Shown piece by piece: positions 34,229-43,914 of a stretch of 64,000 nt of DNA. A program made the position numbers and the translations under genes. The stretch is from Elymus sibiricus (Eukaryota; Streptophyta; Magnoliopsida; Poales; Poaceae): NCBI GenBank assembly GCA_039707655.1, contig CM077668.1, forward strand, positions 63,939,086 through 64,003,085, given 5' to 3'. Below the pieces are notes generated by a model. It worked only from the letters and a program-made list of their open reading frames with translations. It ran no database searches and was not told where the DNA came from. How positions within the stretch are numbered: the stretch's first letter is position 1; each line of letters starts with the position of its first letter.

Positions 34229-35140
34229 CTACAGTATCTTAATCATGTGAACACACAAAAACAGTAGGTATAAATATTGGGTTGTCTCCCAACAAGCGCT
34301 TTTCTTTAATGCCTTTTTAGCTAGGCATGATGATTTCAATGATGCTCGCATAAAAGTAAAGAATTGAAACACAATGGGAGCATCATGAAGCATATGACTA
34401 GCACATTTAAGCCTAACCCAATTCCTATGCATAGGGATTTTGTGAGTAAACAATTTGTGGGAGCAAGAATCAACTGGCATAGGAAGGCAAAACAAGCATA
34501 ACTTCAAAACTTTCAACACATAGAGAGGAAACTTGATATTATTGCAACACCTACAAGCATATGATCCTCTCTCATAATAATTTTCAGTAGAATCATGAAT
34601 AAATTCAACAATATGGCTATCACATAAAGCATTGTTTTCAGGATCCACAAGCATAGAATTTTTATTACTCTCCACATAAGCAAATTTCTTCTCATTCATA
34701 ACAGTGGGAGCAAACTCAACAAAATAACTATCATGAGATGCTTGATTGGCATAATCCAATTGAAAATTAAAATCATGATGACAAGTTTCATATTTATCAT
34801 TATTCTTTATAGCATACATGTCATCACAATATTCATCATAGATAGCAACTTTGTTTTCATAATCAATTGAAACCTCTTCCAAAATAGTGGAATCATCATT
34901 AAATAAAGTTGTGACCTCTCCAAATCCACTTTTATCAATATAATCATCATAAATAGGAGGCATGCTTTCATCATAATAAATTTTCTCATCAAAACTTGGG
35001 GGACTAAAAATATCATCTTCATCAAACATAGCATCCCCAAGCTTGTGGCTTTGCATATCACTAGCATCATGGATATTCAAAGAAATCATGCTAGCAACAT
35101 TGCAATCATGCTCATCATTCAACGATTTTATGCCAAACAT
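34229..35140 (-). CDS. gag-like protein of a non-autonomous gypsy element
   Basis: A 303-codon open frame starting MFGIKSLNDEHD. It is strongly acidic in the first 200 residues (repeated Asp/Glu/Tyr blocks such as YDDYIDKSGFGEV and IYDEYCDDMYAIKNND). A Cys-rich spot (YACRCCNN) follows and then a hydrophobic, basic end. I recognise this as the protein carried by pol-less Triticeae gypsy families, but no defined domain is visible and its role is unknown. It starts about 200 bp after the primer site. The polypurine 15-mer is embedded in the frame at 35031-35044 (His-Lys-Leu-Gly-Asp-Ala). The frame is open, so the protein could still be made. Confidence 0.6.
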   Translation of the reverse strand: MFGIKSLNDEHDCNVASMISLNIHDASDMQSHKLGDAMFDEDDIFSPPSFDEKIYYDESMPPIYDDYIDKSGFGEVTTLFNDDSTILEEVSIDYENKVAIYDEYCDDMYAIKNNDKYETCHHDFNFQLDYANQASHDSYFVEFAPTVMNEKKFAYVESNKNSMLVDPENNALCDSHIVEFIHDSTENYYERGSYACRCCNNIKFPLYVLKVLKLCLFCLPMPVDSCSHKLFTHKIPMHRNWVRLKCASHMLHDAPIVFQFFTFMRASLKSSCLAKKALKKSACWETTQYLYLLFLCVHMIKIL

Positions 35141-35340
35141 TTTATTGAATTATTCTTCTATTAATTGAGCACAATTTTCCGATCCATCATTTTCAAGAAA
35201 TACATGATAAAGACGAATAATATGAGGCAACCTCAATTCCATTTTTTTGTAGTTTTCTTTTGTAAACCAAACTAGTGATAAAACAAGAAACTAAAAGATT
35301 CGATTGCAAGATCTAAAGATATACCTTCAAGCACTCACCT

Positions 35341-35357
35341 CCCCGGCAACGGCGCCA
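35341..35357 (-). other. primer binding site (tRNA-Asp type)
   Basis: The minus strand reads TGGCGCCGTTGCCGGGG, 10 bp from the end of the 5' LTR (35368). It is identical to the site at 9209-9225. Confidence 0.8.
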
Positions 35358-35367
35358 GAAAAGAGCT

Positions 35368-37050
35368 TGATGTCTACTACACAACTTGTTCTTGTAGACT
35401 CGTGTTGGGCCTCCAAGCGCAGAGGTTTGTAGGACAGTAGCAATTTTCCCTCAAGTGGATGACCTAAGGTTTATCAATCCGTGGAAGGCATAGGATGAAG
35501 ATGGTCTCTCTCAAACAACCCTGCAACCAAATAACAAAGAGTCTCTTGTGTTCCCAACACACCAAATACAATGGTAAATTGTATAGGTGCACTAGTTCGG
35601 CGAAGAGATGATGATACAAGTGTAGTATGGATAGTAGATATAGGTTTTTGTAGTGCGAACAATAAAAAACAGCAAGGTAGCAAGTAACAAAAGTGAGCAT
35701 AAACGGTATTGAAATGCTTAGAAACAAGGCCTAGGGTTCATACTTTCGCTAGTGCAATCTCTCAACAATGCTAATATAATTGGATCATATAACCATCTCT
35801 CAACGTGTAATAAAGAATCACTCCCAAGTTCCTATTAGCGGAGAACATAAGATAGAAATTGTTTGTAGGGTACGAAACCACCTCAAAGTTATCCTTTCCG
35901 ATCGATCTATTGAGCTATTCCTATAAGTGTCACAAACAGCCCTAGAGTTCGTACTAAAATAACACCATATGATACACATCAACCAACTCTAATGTCACAT
36001 AGATACTCCAATGTCACCACAAGTATCCATGAGTTGATTATACGATATGCATCAAACAACTTCATAATCATAATATTCAATCCACACAAAGAACTCCAAG
36101 GAGCACCCCCAAAGTTTCTATCGGAGAAAAGATAATGAAAACGTGCATCAACCCCTATGCATAGATTACCCCAATGTCACCTCGGGAATCCGCGAGTTGA
36201 GTGCCAAAACATACATCAAGTGAATCAATATAATACCCCATTGTCACCACGGGTATTCATATGCAAGACATACATCAAGTGTTCTCAAATCTGAATATTC
36301 AATCCGACAATAACGAAACCTCAAAGGGAAAAGATTCGATTCATCACAACAAAAATAGAGAGGGAAGAAACACCATATGATCCAACCATATTAACAAAGC
36401 TCGCGATACATCAAGATCGTGCCATATCAAGAACACGAGAGAGAGAGAGAGATCAAACACATAGCTACTAGTACATACCCTCAGCCCCGAGGGTGAACTA
36501 CTCCCTCCTCGTCATGGAGACCGCCGGGATGATGAAGATGGCCTCCGGAGATGATTTCCCCCCTCCGGCAGGGTGCCGGAAAAGGGCTGTAGATGAGATC
36601 GTGGAGGTACAAAGGGTTGCGGCGGCGTAAAAACTCATCTAGGTTAACTTTCGGGCGTTTCTAAATATATATGATTTTTCAGCATTGGAATCACGCGAAG
36701 AAGGGCCACTGGGGGCCCACGAGGCACCAGGGCGCGCCTGGGGGGGTGGCGCGCCCTGGTGGCTCGTGGGGCCCCTGTGGGTCTTCTGGCCACCTCCCGA
36801 AGCTTCTAGTGTCTCTTATGTTCCAGAAAAAATCGTCAAAAAGTTTCGCTGCATTTGGACTTCATTTGATATGGATTTTCTGGAAAACCAAAAACAAGCA
36901 GAAAACAGCAACTGGCACTGGGCACTAGGTCAATATGTTAGTCCATGAAAATCATATAAAATCCATATAAAAGTGCACCAAAATCATATAAAACTATAAT
37001 AAACATGGCATGAATACTTCATAAATTATAGATACGTTGGAGACGTATCA
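35368..37050 (-). repeat. 5' LTR of the gypsy element
   Basis: 1683 bp, with a GC hairpin at 36717-36770 and the TATA-like CATATATATTTAG at 36673-36661 (minus strand), about 44 bp further along the LTR. It ends at GTAAC, the target copy. No gene. Confidence 0.9.
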
Positions 37051-37055
37051 GTAAC

Positions 37056-38802
37056 ACATCACAGAAAGCGGTTCCCGTGATGTCTACACCAACCAGAGAG
37101 GAAGCAAATGATGATGATCATGAGACTTTGTATCAAGTTACTACTGAACTTCATAGGTCGACCAGGGTACGTTCTGCACCAGAGTGGTACGGTAATCCAG
37201 TCCTGGAAGTCATGTTGTTAGACAACGGTGAACCTACGAACTATGAAGAAGCAATGATGAGCCCAGATTCCGACAAATGGCTTGAAGCCATGAAATCCGA
37301 GATAGGATCCATGTATGAGAACAAAGTATGGACTTTGGTGGACTTGCCCGATGACCGGCAGGCCATTGAGAATAAATGGATCTTTAAGAAGAAGACAGAC
37401 GCTGATGGTAATGTCACCGTCTATAAAGCTCGACTTGTCGCAAAGGGTTTCCGACAAGTTCAAGGGGTTGACTACGATGAGACTTTCTCACCCGTAGTGA
37501 TGCTTAAGTCTGTTAGAATTATGTTAGCAATTGCCGCATTTTATGATTATGAGATCTGGCAGATGGACGAGAAAACAGCATTCCTTAACGGGTTTCTTAA
37601 GGAAGAGTTGTATATGATGCAACCAGAAGGTTTTGTCGATCCTAAGGATGCTAACAAAGTATGCAAGCTCCAGCGATCCATCTATGGACTGGTGCAAGCA
37701 TCTCGGAGTTGGAATATACGCTTTGATGAGGTGATCAAAGCTTTTGGTTTTATACAAACTTACGGAAGCTTGTATTTACAAGAAAGTGAGTGGGAGCTCT
37801 GTAGCGTTTCTAATATTATATGTGGATGGCATATTGTTGATTGGAAATGATATAGAATTTCTGGAAAGCATAAAAGGTTATTTGAACAAGAGTTTTTCAA
37901 TGAAAGACCTCGGTGAAGCTGCTTACATATTGGGCATCAAAATCTATAGAGATAGATCAAGACGCCTAATAGGACTTTCACAAAGCACATACCTCGACAA
38001 AGTTTTGAAGAAGTTCAAAATGGACCAGTCAAAGAAAGGGTTCTTGCCTGTATTGCAAGGTGTGAAGTTGAGTAAGACTCAAAGCCCGACCACGGCAGAA
38101 GAAAGAGAAAGGATGAAAGTCATCCCCTATGCCTCAACCATAGGCTCTATAATGTATGCCATGCTGTGTACCAGACCTGATGTGTGCCTTGCCATAAGTC
38201 TGGCAGGGAGGTACCAAAGTGATCCAGGAGTAGATCACTGGACAGCGGTCAAGAATATCCTTAAGTACCTAAAGAGGACTAAGGACATGTTTCTCGTTTA
38301 TGGAGGTGACGAAAAGCTCGTCGTAAAGGGTTACGTCGATGCTAGTTTCGACACAGATCCGGATGACTCTAAGTCTCAAACCGGATACGTATTTATATTG
38401 AATGGAGGAGCGGTCAATTGGTGCAGTTCCAAGCAGAGCGTCGTGGCGGGATCTACATGTGAAGCGGAGTATATAGCTGCTTCGGAAGCAGCGCAAGAGG
38501 GAGTCTGGATGAAGGAGTTCATATCCGATCTAGGAGTAATACCTAGTGCATCGGATCCAATGACTATCTTTTGTGACAACACTGGAGCCATTGCCATTGC
38601 CAAGGAGCCCAGGTTTTACAAGAAGACCAAGCACATCAAGCGCCACTTCAACTCCATTCGTAATTACATTAAGGATGGAGACATAGAACTTTGCAAAGTA
38701 CATACGGATCTGAATGTGGCAGACCCGTTGACTAAACCTCTTCCACGAGCAAAACATGATCAGCACCAAGACTCCATGGGTGTTAGATTCATAACTATGT
38801 AA
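37056..38802 (+). pseudogene. copia reverse transcriptase and RNase H (pol part 2)
   Basis: Continues the BARE-like pol after the gypsy insertion. RT motifs are clear: WLEAMKSEIGSMYENKVWTL, NKWIFKKKTDADG, YKARLVAKGF, then IWQMDEKTAFLNG with its catalytic Asp, and YGLVQASRSWN. A frameshift lies at about 37800-37840. The next frame has LYVDGILLIGND where the family has Y-V-D-D, so one catalytic aspartate is now glycine. RNase H follows with YVDASFDTDPDDSKSQTGY, then STCEAEYIAASEA and FCDNTGAI, ending near the TLNVADPLTKPL-type tail (DLNVADPLTKPLP). Stop at 38800-38802. Not functional. Confidence 0.9.
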
Positions 38803-38822
38803 ACTAGATTATTGACTCTAGT

Positions 38823-38835
38823 GCAAGTGGGAGAC
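38823..38835 (+). other. polypurine tract of the BARE-like element
   Basis: GCAAGTGGGAGAC lies right before the 3' LTR and after ACTAGATTATTGACTCTA, which is shared with the copia at 20.2 kb. Confidence 0.7.
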
Positions 38836-40613
38836 TGTTGGAAATATGCCCTAGAGGCAATAATAAATTGGTTATTATCATATTTCCTTGTTCATGATAA
38901 AGGTTTATTATTCATGCTAGAATTGTATTGACCGAAAACTTAAATACATGTGTGGATACATAAACAAATATCGTGTCCCTAGTGAGCCTCTACTAGACTA
39001 GCTCGTTGATCAAAGATGGTTAAGGTTTCCTAACCATAGACATGAGTTGTCATTTGATAACGGGATCACATCATTAGGAGAATGATGTGATGGAGAAGAC
39101 CCAACCGTAATCTTAGCATTTGATCATATCACTTAAGTTTATTGCTATAGCTTTCTTCATGTCAAGTATCAATTCCTAAGACCATGAGATCATGCAACTC
39201 CCGGATACAAGAGGAATACCTTATGTGCTATCAAACGTCACTTCGTAACTGGGTGATCATAAAGATGCTCTACAGGTATCTCCGAAGGTGTCTGTTGGGT
39301 TGGCATGGATCGAGACTGGGATTTGTCACTCCGTATGACGGAGAGATATCTCTGGGCCCTCTCGGTAATACAACATCGTAAAGAGCTTACAAGCAATGTG
39401 GCTAATGAGTTAGTCACGGGATCTTGTATTATGGAACGAGTAAAGAGACTTGCCGGTAACGAGATTGAACTAGGTATGGAGATACCGACGATCGAATCTC
39501 GGGCAAGTAACATATCGCTGGACAAAGGGAATTGCATACGGGATTAACCGAATCCTCGACATCGTGGTTCAACCGATAAAAGATTTTTGTGGAATATATA
39601 GGAACCAATATGGGCATCCAGGTTCCGCTATTGGTTATTGACCGGAGAGGTGTCTCGGTCATGTCTACATGATTCTCGAACCCGCAGGGTCCGCACGATT
39701 AACGTTCGGTGACGCTAGAGTATTATTGGGATGTGCATGTTGGTAACCGAATGTTGTTCGGAGTCCCGGATGAGATCCCGGACGTCACGAGGAGCTCCGG
39801 AATGGTCCGGAGGTAAAGATTTATATATATATATAGGAAGTCCTATTTTGGTCGCCAGAAATGTTTCGGGTATTATCGGTATTGTACCGGGAGTGCCAAA
39901 AGGGGTCCGAGGGTCCACCGGGGGGTCCACCTGCCCCGGGGCCCCACATGGGCTGTAGGGGGTGCGCCTTGGCCTATATGGGCCAGGGGCACCAGCCCCA
40001 AGAGGCCCATGCGCCAAGGAGAGGTGGAGGAGGAAGAGTCCTAAGGGGGGAAGCCACCCCCCTAGGTGACTTGGAGGGGAAGGAATCCTCCTCCTGGCCG
40101 CACCCCTCCCTTGGAGGAGGGGCTAGGGATGCGCCCCAGCCCTCTCCCTTGCCTCCTATATATAGTGGGGGAGAGGGAGGGGCTGGACACACCAATTCCC
40201 ACGCCCCGGCGGCAGCCCTACCTTTCCCATAACTCCGTTTTCTCCTCATATTGGTTCCGGCAGCGTTTGGTGAAGCCCTGCCGGCACTGCACCACCACCA
40301 TCTCCACCACGCCGTCGTGTTGGTTGAGATCCCATCTACTTCTCCTCCCTCGCTTGCTGGATCAAGGTGGAGGAGACGTCATCGAGCCATACGTGTGCTG
40401 AACGCAGAGGTGCCGTCCGTTCGGTACTTCATCGGATTGGATCGCGATTGGATCGTGAAGAGTACGACTACATCAACCGCGTGATATACGCTTCCGCTTA
40501 ACGGTCTACGAGGGTACGTGGACACACTCTCCCCTCTCATTGCTATGCTTCTCATAGATAGATCTTGGGTGATTCGTAGGAAATTTTTTGATTTTCATGC
40601 TTCGTTCCCAACA
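38836..40613 (+). repeat. 3' LTR of the BARE-1/WIS/Angela-like element
   Basis: 1778 bp from TGTTGGAAATATGCCC to CGTTCCCAACA. A TATA run is at 40157-40164 (CTATATATAG context), and a longer TA run at 39822-39834. The GC-rich part 39880-40240 gives several overlapping open frames that I do not believe. No gene. Confidence 0.9.
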
Positions 40614-41345
40614 CTTTGTGCCCGGGTGAAAATCCTAGTTCCCTGTGAATGGGCGGCGGCGGCGCCACGGTGTCGTTACCTCCTTGGAGGCGCCGTCTTG
40701 GCCACTGGTATGGTGGGTGTGTGCTGCAACCTCGGTTGGATACTCCAGGGGAAACCTAGATCTGGGTCTCCCGGATCGGACGGTGACGACGCCTTCGATG
40801 CCGTTCTCCCTCTTAGGGGCATCATTTTGCAGCAGGTGCCGGCTGAAGGGGCAAAGAGATGGAGCAGCGTCGCATCTACCGCGTCGACGACGACGGATCT
40901 TGGCGGCATGTTGCAGCTGAGTCTCGACGACCGATGCGTCTGGATAGACGAGCGAGGGCGGTGGTGCCGTTTGACGCCGTGGCGGTGTCGACGGATGGCC
41001 GGCCTGGCAAGGATGATGTGGATCTGTTTCCTGGAGATGGGTCAGCGGTACGATGGTGGTGGCGACTTCTAAAATGTGTGCATGCGGTGTATGCTTTAAG
41101 TTTGCTACACCGGGTGTAGGCTCTTGATACGTCGTGCAGGCGGGTCGGCGGTGACCCCGGTTCTAGATGGTGGGGAGTGAGGGCATTCCATATTATTGAG
41201 TTTGTAGGTGTGAGTGATGACTTTGGGTTATTGTTTGATGTATATTCTTGTCGGACCTTTGTGATTAATTAATAAAGATGGTTGTATGCATCTATCGATG
41301 CAGAGAGCAGGGGTTTCAACCTCCTTTTCGAAAAGAAAGTAAAAA
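40614..41345 (+). mobile_element. 3' end of a LINE (non-LTR retrotransposon)
   Basis: GC-rich sequence with repeated GACG/GCGT words is followed by TTAATTAATAAAGATGG, ATGCATC, GATGCAGAG and then a CCTCCTTTTCGAAAAGAAAGTAAAAAAA tail. This combination (AATAAAGATGG, a CATCGATGCAGAG box, TTTTCGAAAA plus poly(A)) is the usual 3' UTR end of grass L1-type LINEs. No ORF2 coding sequence is included; the copy is heavily 5'-truncated or was cut by the copia insertion. Confidence 0.6.
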
Positions 41346-42380
41346 AACACCCGGCCTCTCCGCACACAAGGCTAGGATTAAATCTGCGAGGTAAAACAAG
41401 TCAAAAATGGCAAGAAATACCAATATGAATATGTACGTATTTCTCCGGCCAATCCTCACCACAGCTCGTCGGGGGCGCTCTCACTGCAGGCCCCCTTCCG
41501 GTGAAGCTCGCGCAACGCCGTGAATCGGGGTACCTTCACCACTGCTTGTCATCGCTGCCGCCGATGTGTGTTTTGTTTCAACACCCGTTCTTCATACGAT
41601 GTTTGTGTATTCAATCCGGAATAGCACGGTTTTACTTTTCAATTAAGCACCAGTTTTCCCAGCCGAGGCCAATCCATTATTAGCTTCCTTCTTGTTTTTC
41701 CTCCTCTACCAAACACCACCGGCACTATGATACTATTGTTGTTTTTCCTCCTCTGCCAAAAGCCCCGGCACTTGTATATGCTTTTTGCTCCTCTGCCAAA
41801 CAGCCCCGGCACTTGTATATTGTTTTCCTACTCTATCAAACAGCCTCACCACTTGTATATTGTTCTTTTCTAAATAAGATCAATCTACCATAATCTAATG
41901 CGTATGTATCTAAGGATTGACGTTTCAATAACAACTGAATGGCATGCCATGTGGACGTGATGCTTACAAAAACTTTGCACTTCAGTTGGACACTAGTGTT
42001 GGGATAGACGCATATCAATCTGGCTAGCAAAGCAAGGTGCCGCCAGATTTTGAAGAACTGCCACAAAGACGAAGGAATAATTAAGATAAGTTCCAAAACA
42101 AGCCGCTACAATCGACCAAACCACCTTAGCGACAGTGCACTGAAAGAATAAGTTGTTTTTTTACTGTAGAGGAATGAGTGATTTGAATTTTCATTTCATT
42201 GCAGAAGGATCACCCAGCAACTTTCTTTAATTATGTATAATATTTAGTCTGTACAGCTTCTTGTGCCAATAGTCACAAAAACGATCTTGATTTTGGCAGG
42301 CAACTTGTGACAAGGTTTTACTTCCCACCAACTACGCCCACGGTGACATAAGAACCAACTAGGCCCCAGGCAAACCCAAC
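41346..42380. other. intergenic, no gene recognised
   Basis: No frame here shows a domain. A short tandem repeat (41699-41865) lies in the middle. The rest is unclassified sequence of moderate GC content. Confidence 0.45.
41699..41865. repeat. short tandem repeat, four units of 40-49 bp
   Basis: Units read like CCTCCTCTGCCAAACAGCC followed by CCGGCACTTGTATATTGTTTT. The four copies are diverged and the first is the longest. Confidence 0.7.
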
Positions 42381-42382
42381 CC

Positions 42383-42725
42383 TGTAACCATTACGGCCCA
42401 TGGAAACATCAGTAATGAGGGTGGATTATCAGTCGGTGTGGACGCCAGTCGGGAAAAATTCTTCAGTCGGTTATCTGTCAGTCAGGTTAACTACCAGTCG
42501 GTTTAACTATCGAACGACGTACCGTCAGTCGGTTTATACTCACTCGGTTTGAGTGAAGGCCAGCAGCCAGACGAATCAATGGAAGCGGTACTCGAAGCAC
42601 TCCAACACATATTGAAGCTTGGCATTACCGGACACTACCATTGACGATTATGAGCGTCAGTTACCACTAGTAGTGGACACGAATTAATCCATATTATTAC
42701 ACCATGTAACGTAGCTAGCGCAGGG
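42383..42725 (+). mobile_element. left part of an older LTR, split by the Tat element
   Basis: Repeats of CAGTCGGTT-type motifs (42430-42550) lead to the target site CAGGG. The same LTR resumes at 55905 with a TATA box and ends near 56117 at ...CGACA, followed by a primer-site-like sequence. The LTR start is uncertain; TGTAACC at 42383 is a guess. Confidence 0.45.
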
Positions 42726-43296
42726 TGTCGTGGGTGCAAGTCTGACAGTAGTGTGTAGGGGTACGGATGAGAGGGCAGAGTCTAGCTACGGCGCAGTTGT
42801 TACACTCAGATTTACGAGTTCAGGCCCCTCAGCGGTGGAGGTAACAGCCCTACGTCTCGGTGCTCAGGAGCTAGATTGCTTGAGTGTATGATTACAAAGG
42901 TTGCGAACCCTTGGAATGGAGCTGGGGGTGGCTTATATAGTGTCCGCCAGCCCTCCCATGAATGCCGCCATTACCAGGAATTAAAGAGGGGGTTTAAGGG
43001 CGCCAGGTAACGGGCGCATTGATTACAATTAATACGAGCGAGCGCACGTCCTGACCATTGCGTTCCTGGAGCCTCCTGGTCTCCTCTGGTCGAGTGACTG
43101 TCAGGTACTCCGAGTGAAATAGCCGGTCGAGTGAACTCCTGCTTTCCGAGTGGTTCATTGAACTCCGAGTGAATGCCAGTTTGCAGAACTCTTGACTGCT
43201 GATCCGGCCCTAGGGCCTAGTATAAGGCATGTGGAGTCCTAGGGTAGGGTCTGTAGGTCAGGCCTGTTACCCTATCCCTAGTATATGTCCTCGTCA
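42726..43296 (-). repeat. 3' LTR of the Tat element
   Basis: 571 bp, with TATA on the minus strand (forward GGCTTATATAG near 42932-42942). It ends in the canonical TG...CA and lies next to a G-rich polypurine tract at 43299-43308 (minus TTCGGGGGCTAA). Confidence 0.9.
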
Positions 43297-43780
43297 TTAG
43301 CCCCCGAATCGGTCGAGGTTGAGCGGGTCGAGCCAAGGCGAATTCCCAGGTGAGTTGAGCGCTACGGAGGCGCTCAAGAACTCTTACTAGTCTTTAGACG
43401 GCCTTGTCTCCGTGTAGCGCCTTGACGGATTCCGGACCATATGACGCCCGAGTGAAAGTCTCCATCCGAATGAAATGAGAAGTCTTCATCCGAGTGAAAC
43501 GAGTAATCTCCATCCGAGTGACGGAACAGATCCGAGCGTTTACGGAATGTCTTCAAAGGCGAGTAATCGGATCGCTGGGATCCGGATCTTGTGGGATTTG
43601 AAATCGGATAAGAGCGCGCGCGCGAACGGTCGTGGCGCGGTGAGTGGGGAAAGTGGGGCGTGACGCCTCGATTTTCGCCCCACTTTTCGCCACGTATAGC
43701 TGCAACTCCGCCAGCGAGATTTGAGGAGATCCGCAGGCCCGTGAATCAGTGGCGCGGATTGGGGAGCGGAGCGGGCGGCG

Positions 43781-43788
43781 ATATAAGA
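43781..43788 (+). promoter_or_regulatory. TATA box of the antisense gene
   Basis: ATATAAGA lies about 130 bp before the ATG at 43915, in a GC-rich leader that also has GCCGCC repeats. It is on the plus strand, opposite to the LTR promoters, so the antisense gene appears to have its own start site. Confidence 0.5.
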
Positions 43789-43914
43789 AGCCGCCGCGTC
43801 GGAGAGGGAGAAAGAGCCAGATCCCCTCCCCCTCGTCTCTTCCAATCTCCCAATCCATGCTCCCGCACTGCACTCTGCGCGAACCCATTGCGGCGCCGGA
43901 GCGCTCCACGGCGA

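Larger units (their letters stand above)
29596..37050 (-). mobile_element. complete non-autonomous gypsy-type LTR element
   Basis: 7455 bp with two LTRs of 1683 bp (29596-31278 and 35368-37050), 5-bp target duplication GTAAC (29591-29595 and 37051-37055), a tRNA-Asp primer site (35357-35341, minus strand), a gag-like frame at 35140-34229 and a polypurine end at 31293-31279. There is no protease, RT or integrase. I count about 35 LTR substitutions, roughly 2 percent, so it is older than the copia at 12.6 kb. The outer base pair at 29597 has mutated (TGATG to TAATG). It interrupts the BARE-like pol between integrase and RT. Confidence 0.9.
28056..40613 (+). mobile_element. BARE-1/WIS/Angela-like copia element, 5'-truncated and split
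   Basis: Interior sequence starts abruptly in the last part of gag (28056), runs through protease and integrase to 29595, is interrupted by a gypsy element (29596-37050), and resumes with reverse transcriptase and RNase H to 38802, a polypurine tract and a 1778-bp 3' LTR that starts TGTTGGAAATATGCCC and ends CGTTCCCAACA. The 5' LTR, primer site and most of gag are missing, so the left end is a deletion junction with the CACTA remnant, not an insertion border. Confidence 0.85.

Noticed and set aside
39861..41119. Several 75-184-codon frames in GC-rich DNA
   Set aside because: They lie in the BARE-like LTR and in a LINE 3' UTR, overlap each other on both strands and have no domain.
41836..42096. 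86-codon minus-strand frame
   Set aside because: Hydrophobic but without a recognisable domain, and it starts inside a tandem repeat.
43660..43914. Upstream ATGs as the start of the antisense gene
   Set aside because: They lie before or directly after the predicted TATA box at 43781, and the sequence from 43915 (MAKDKTAKLER) looks like the natural protein start.
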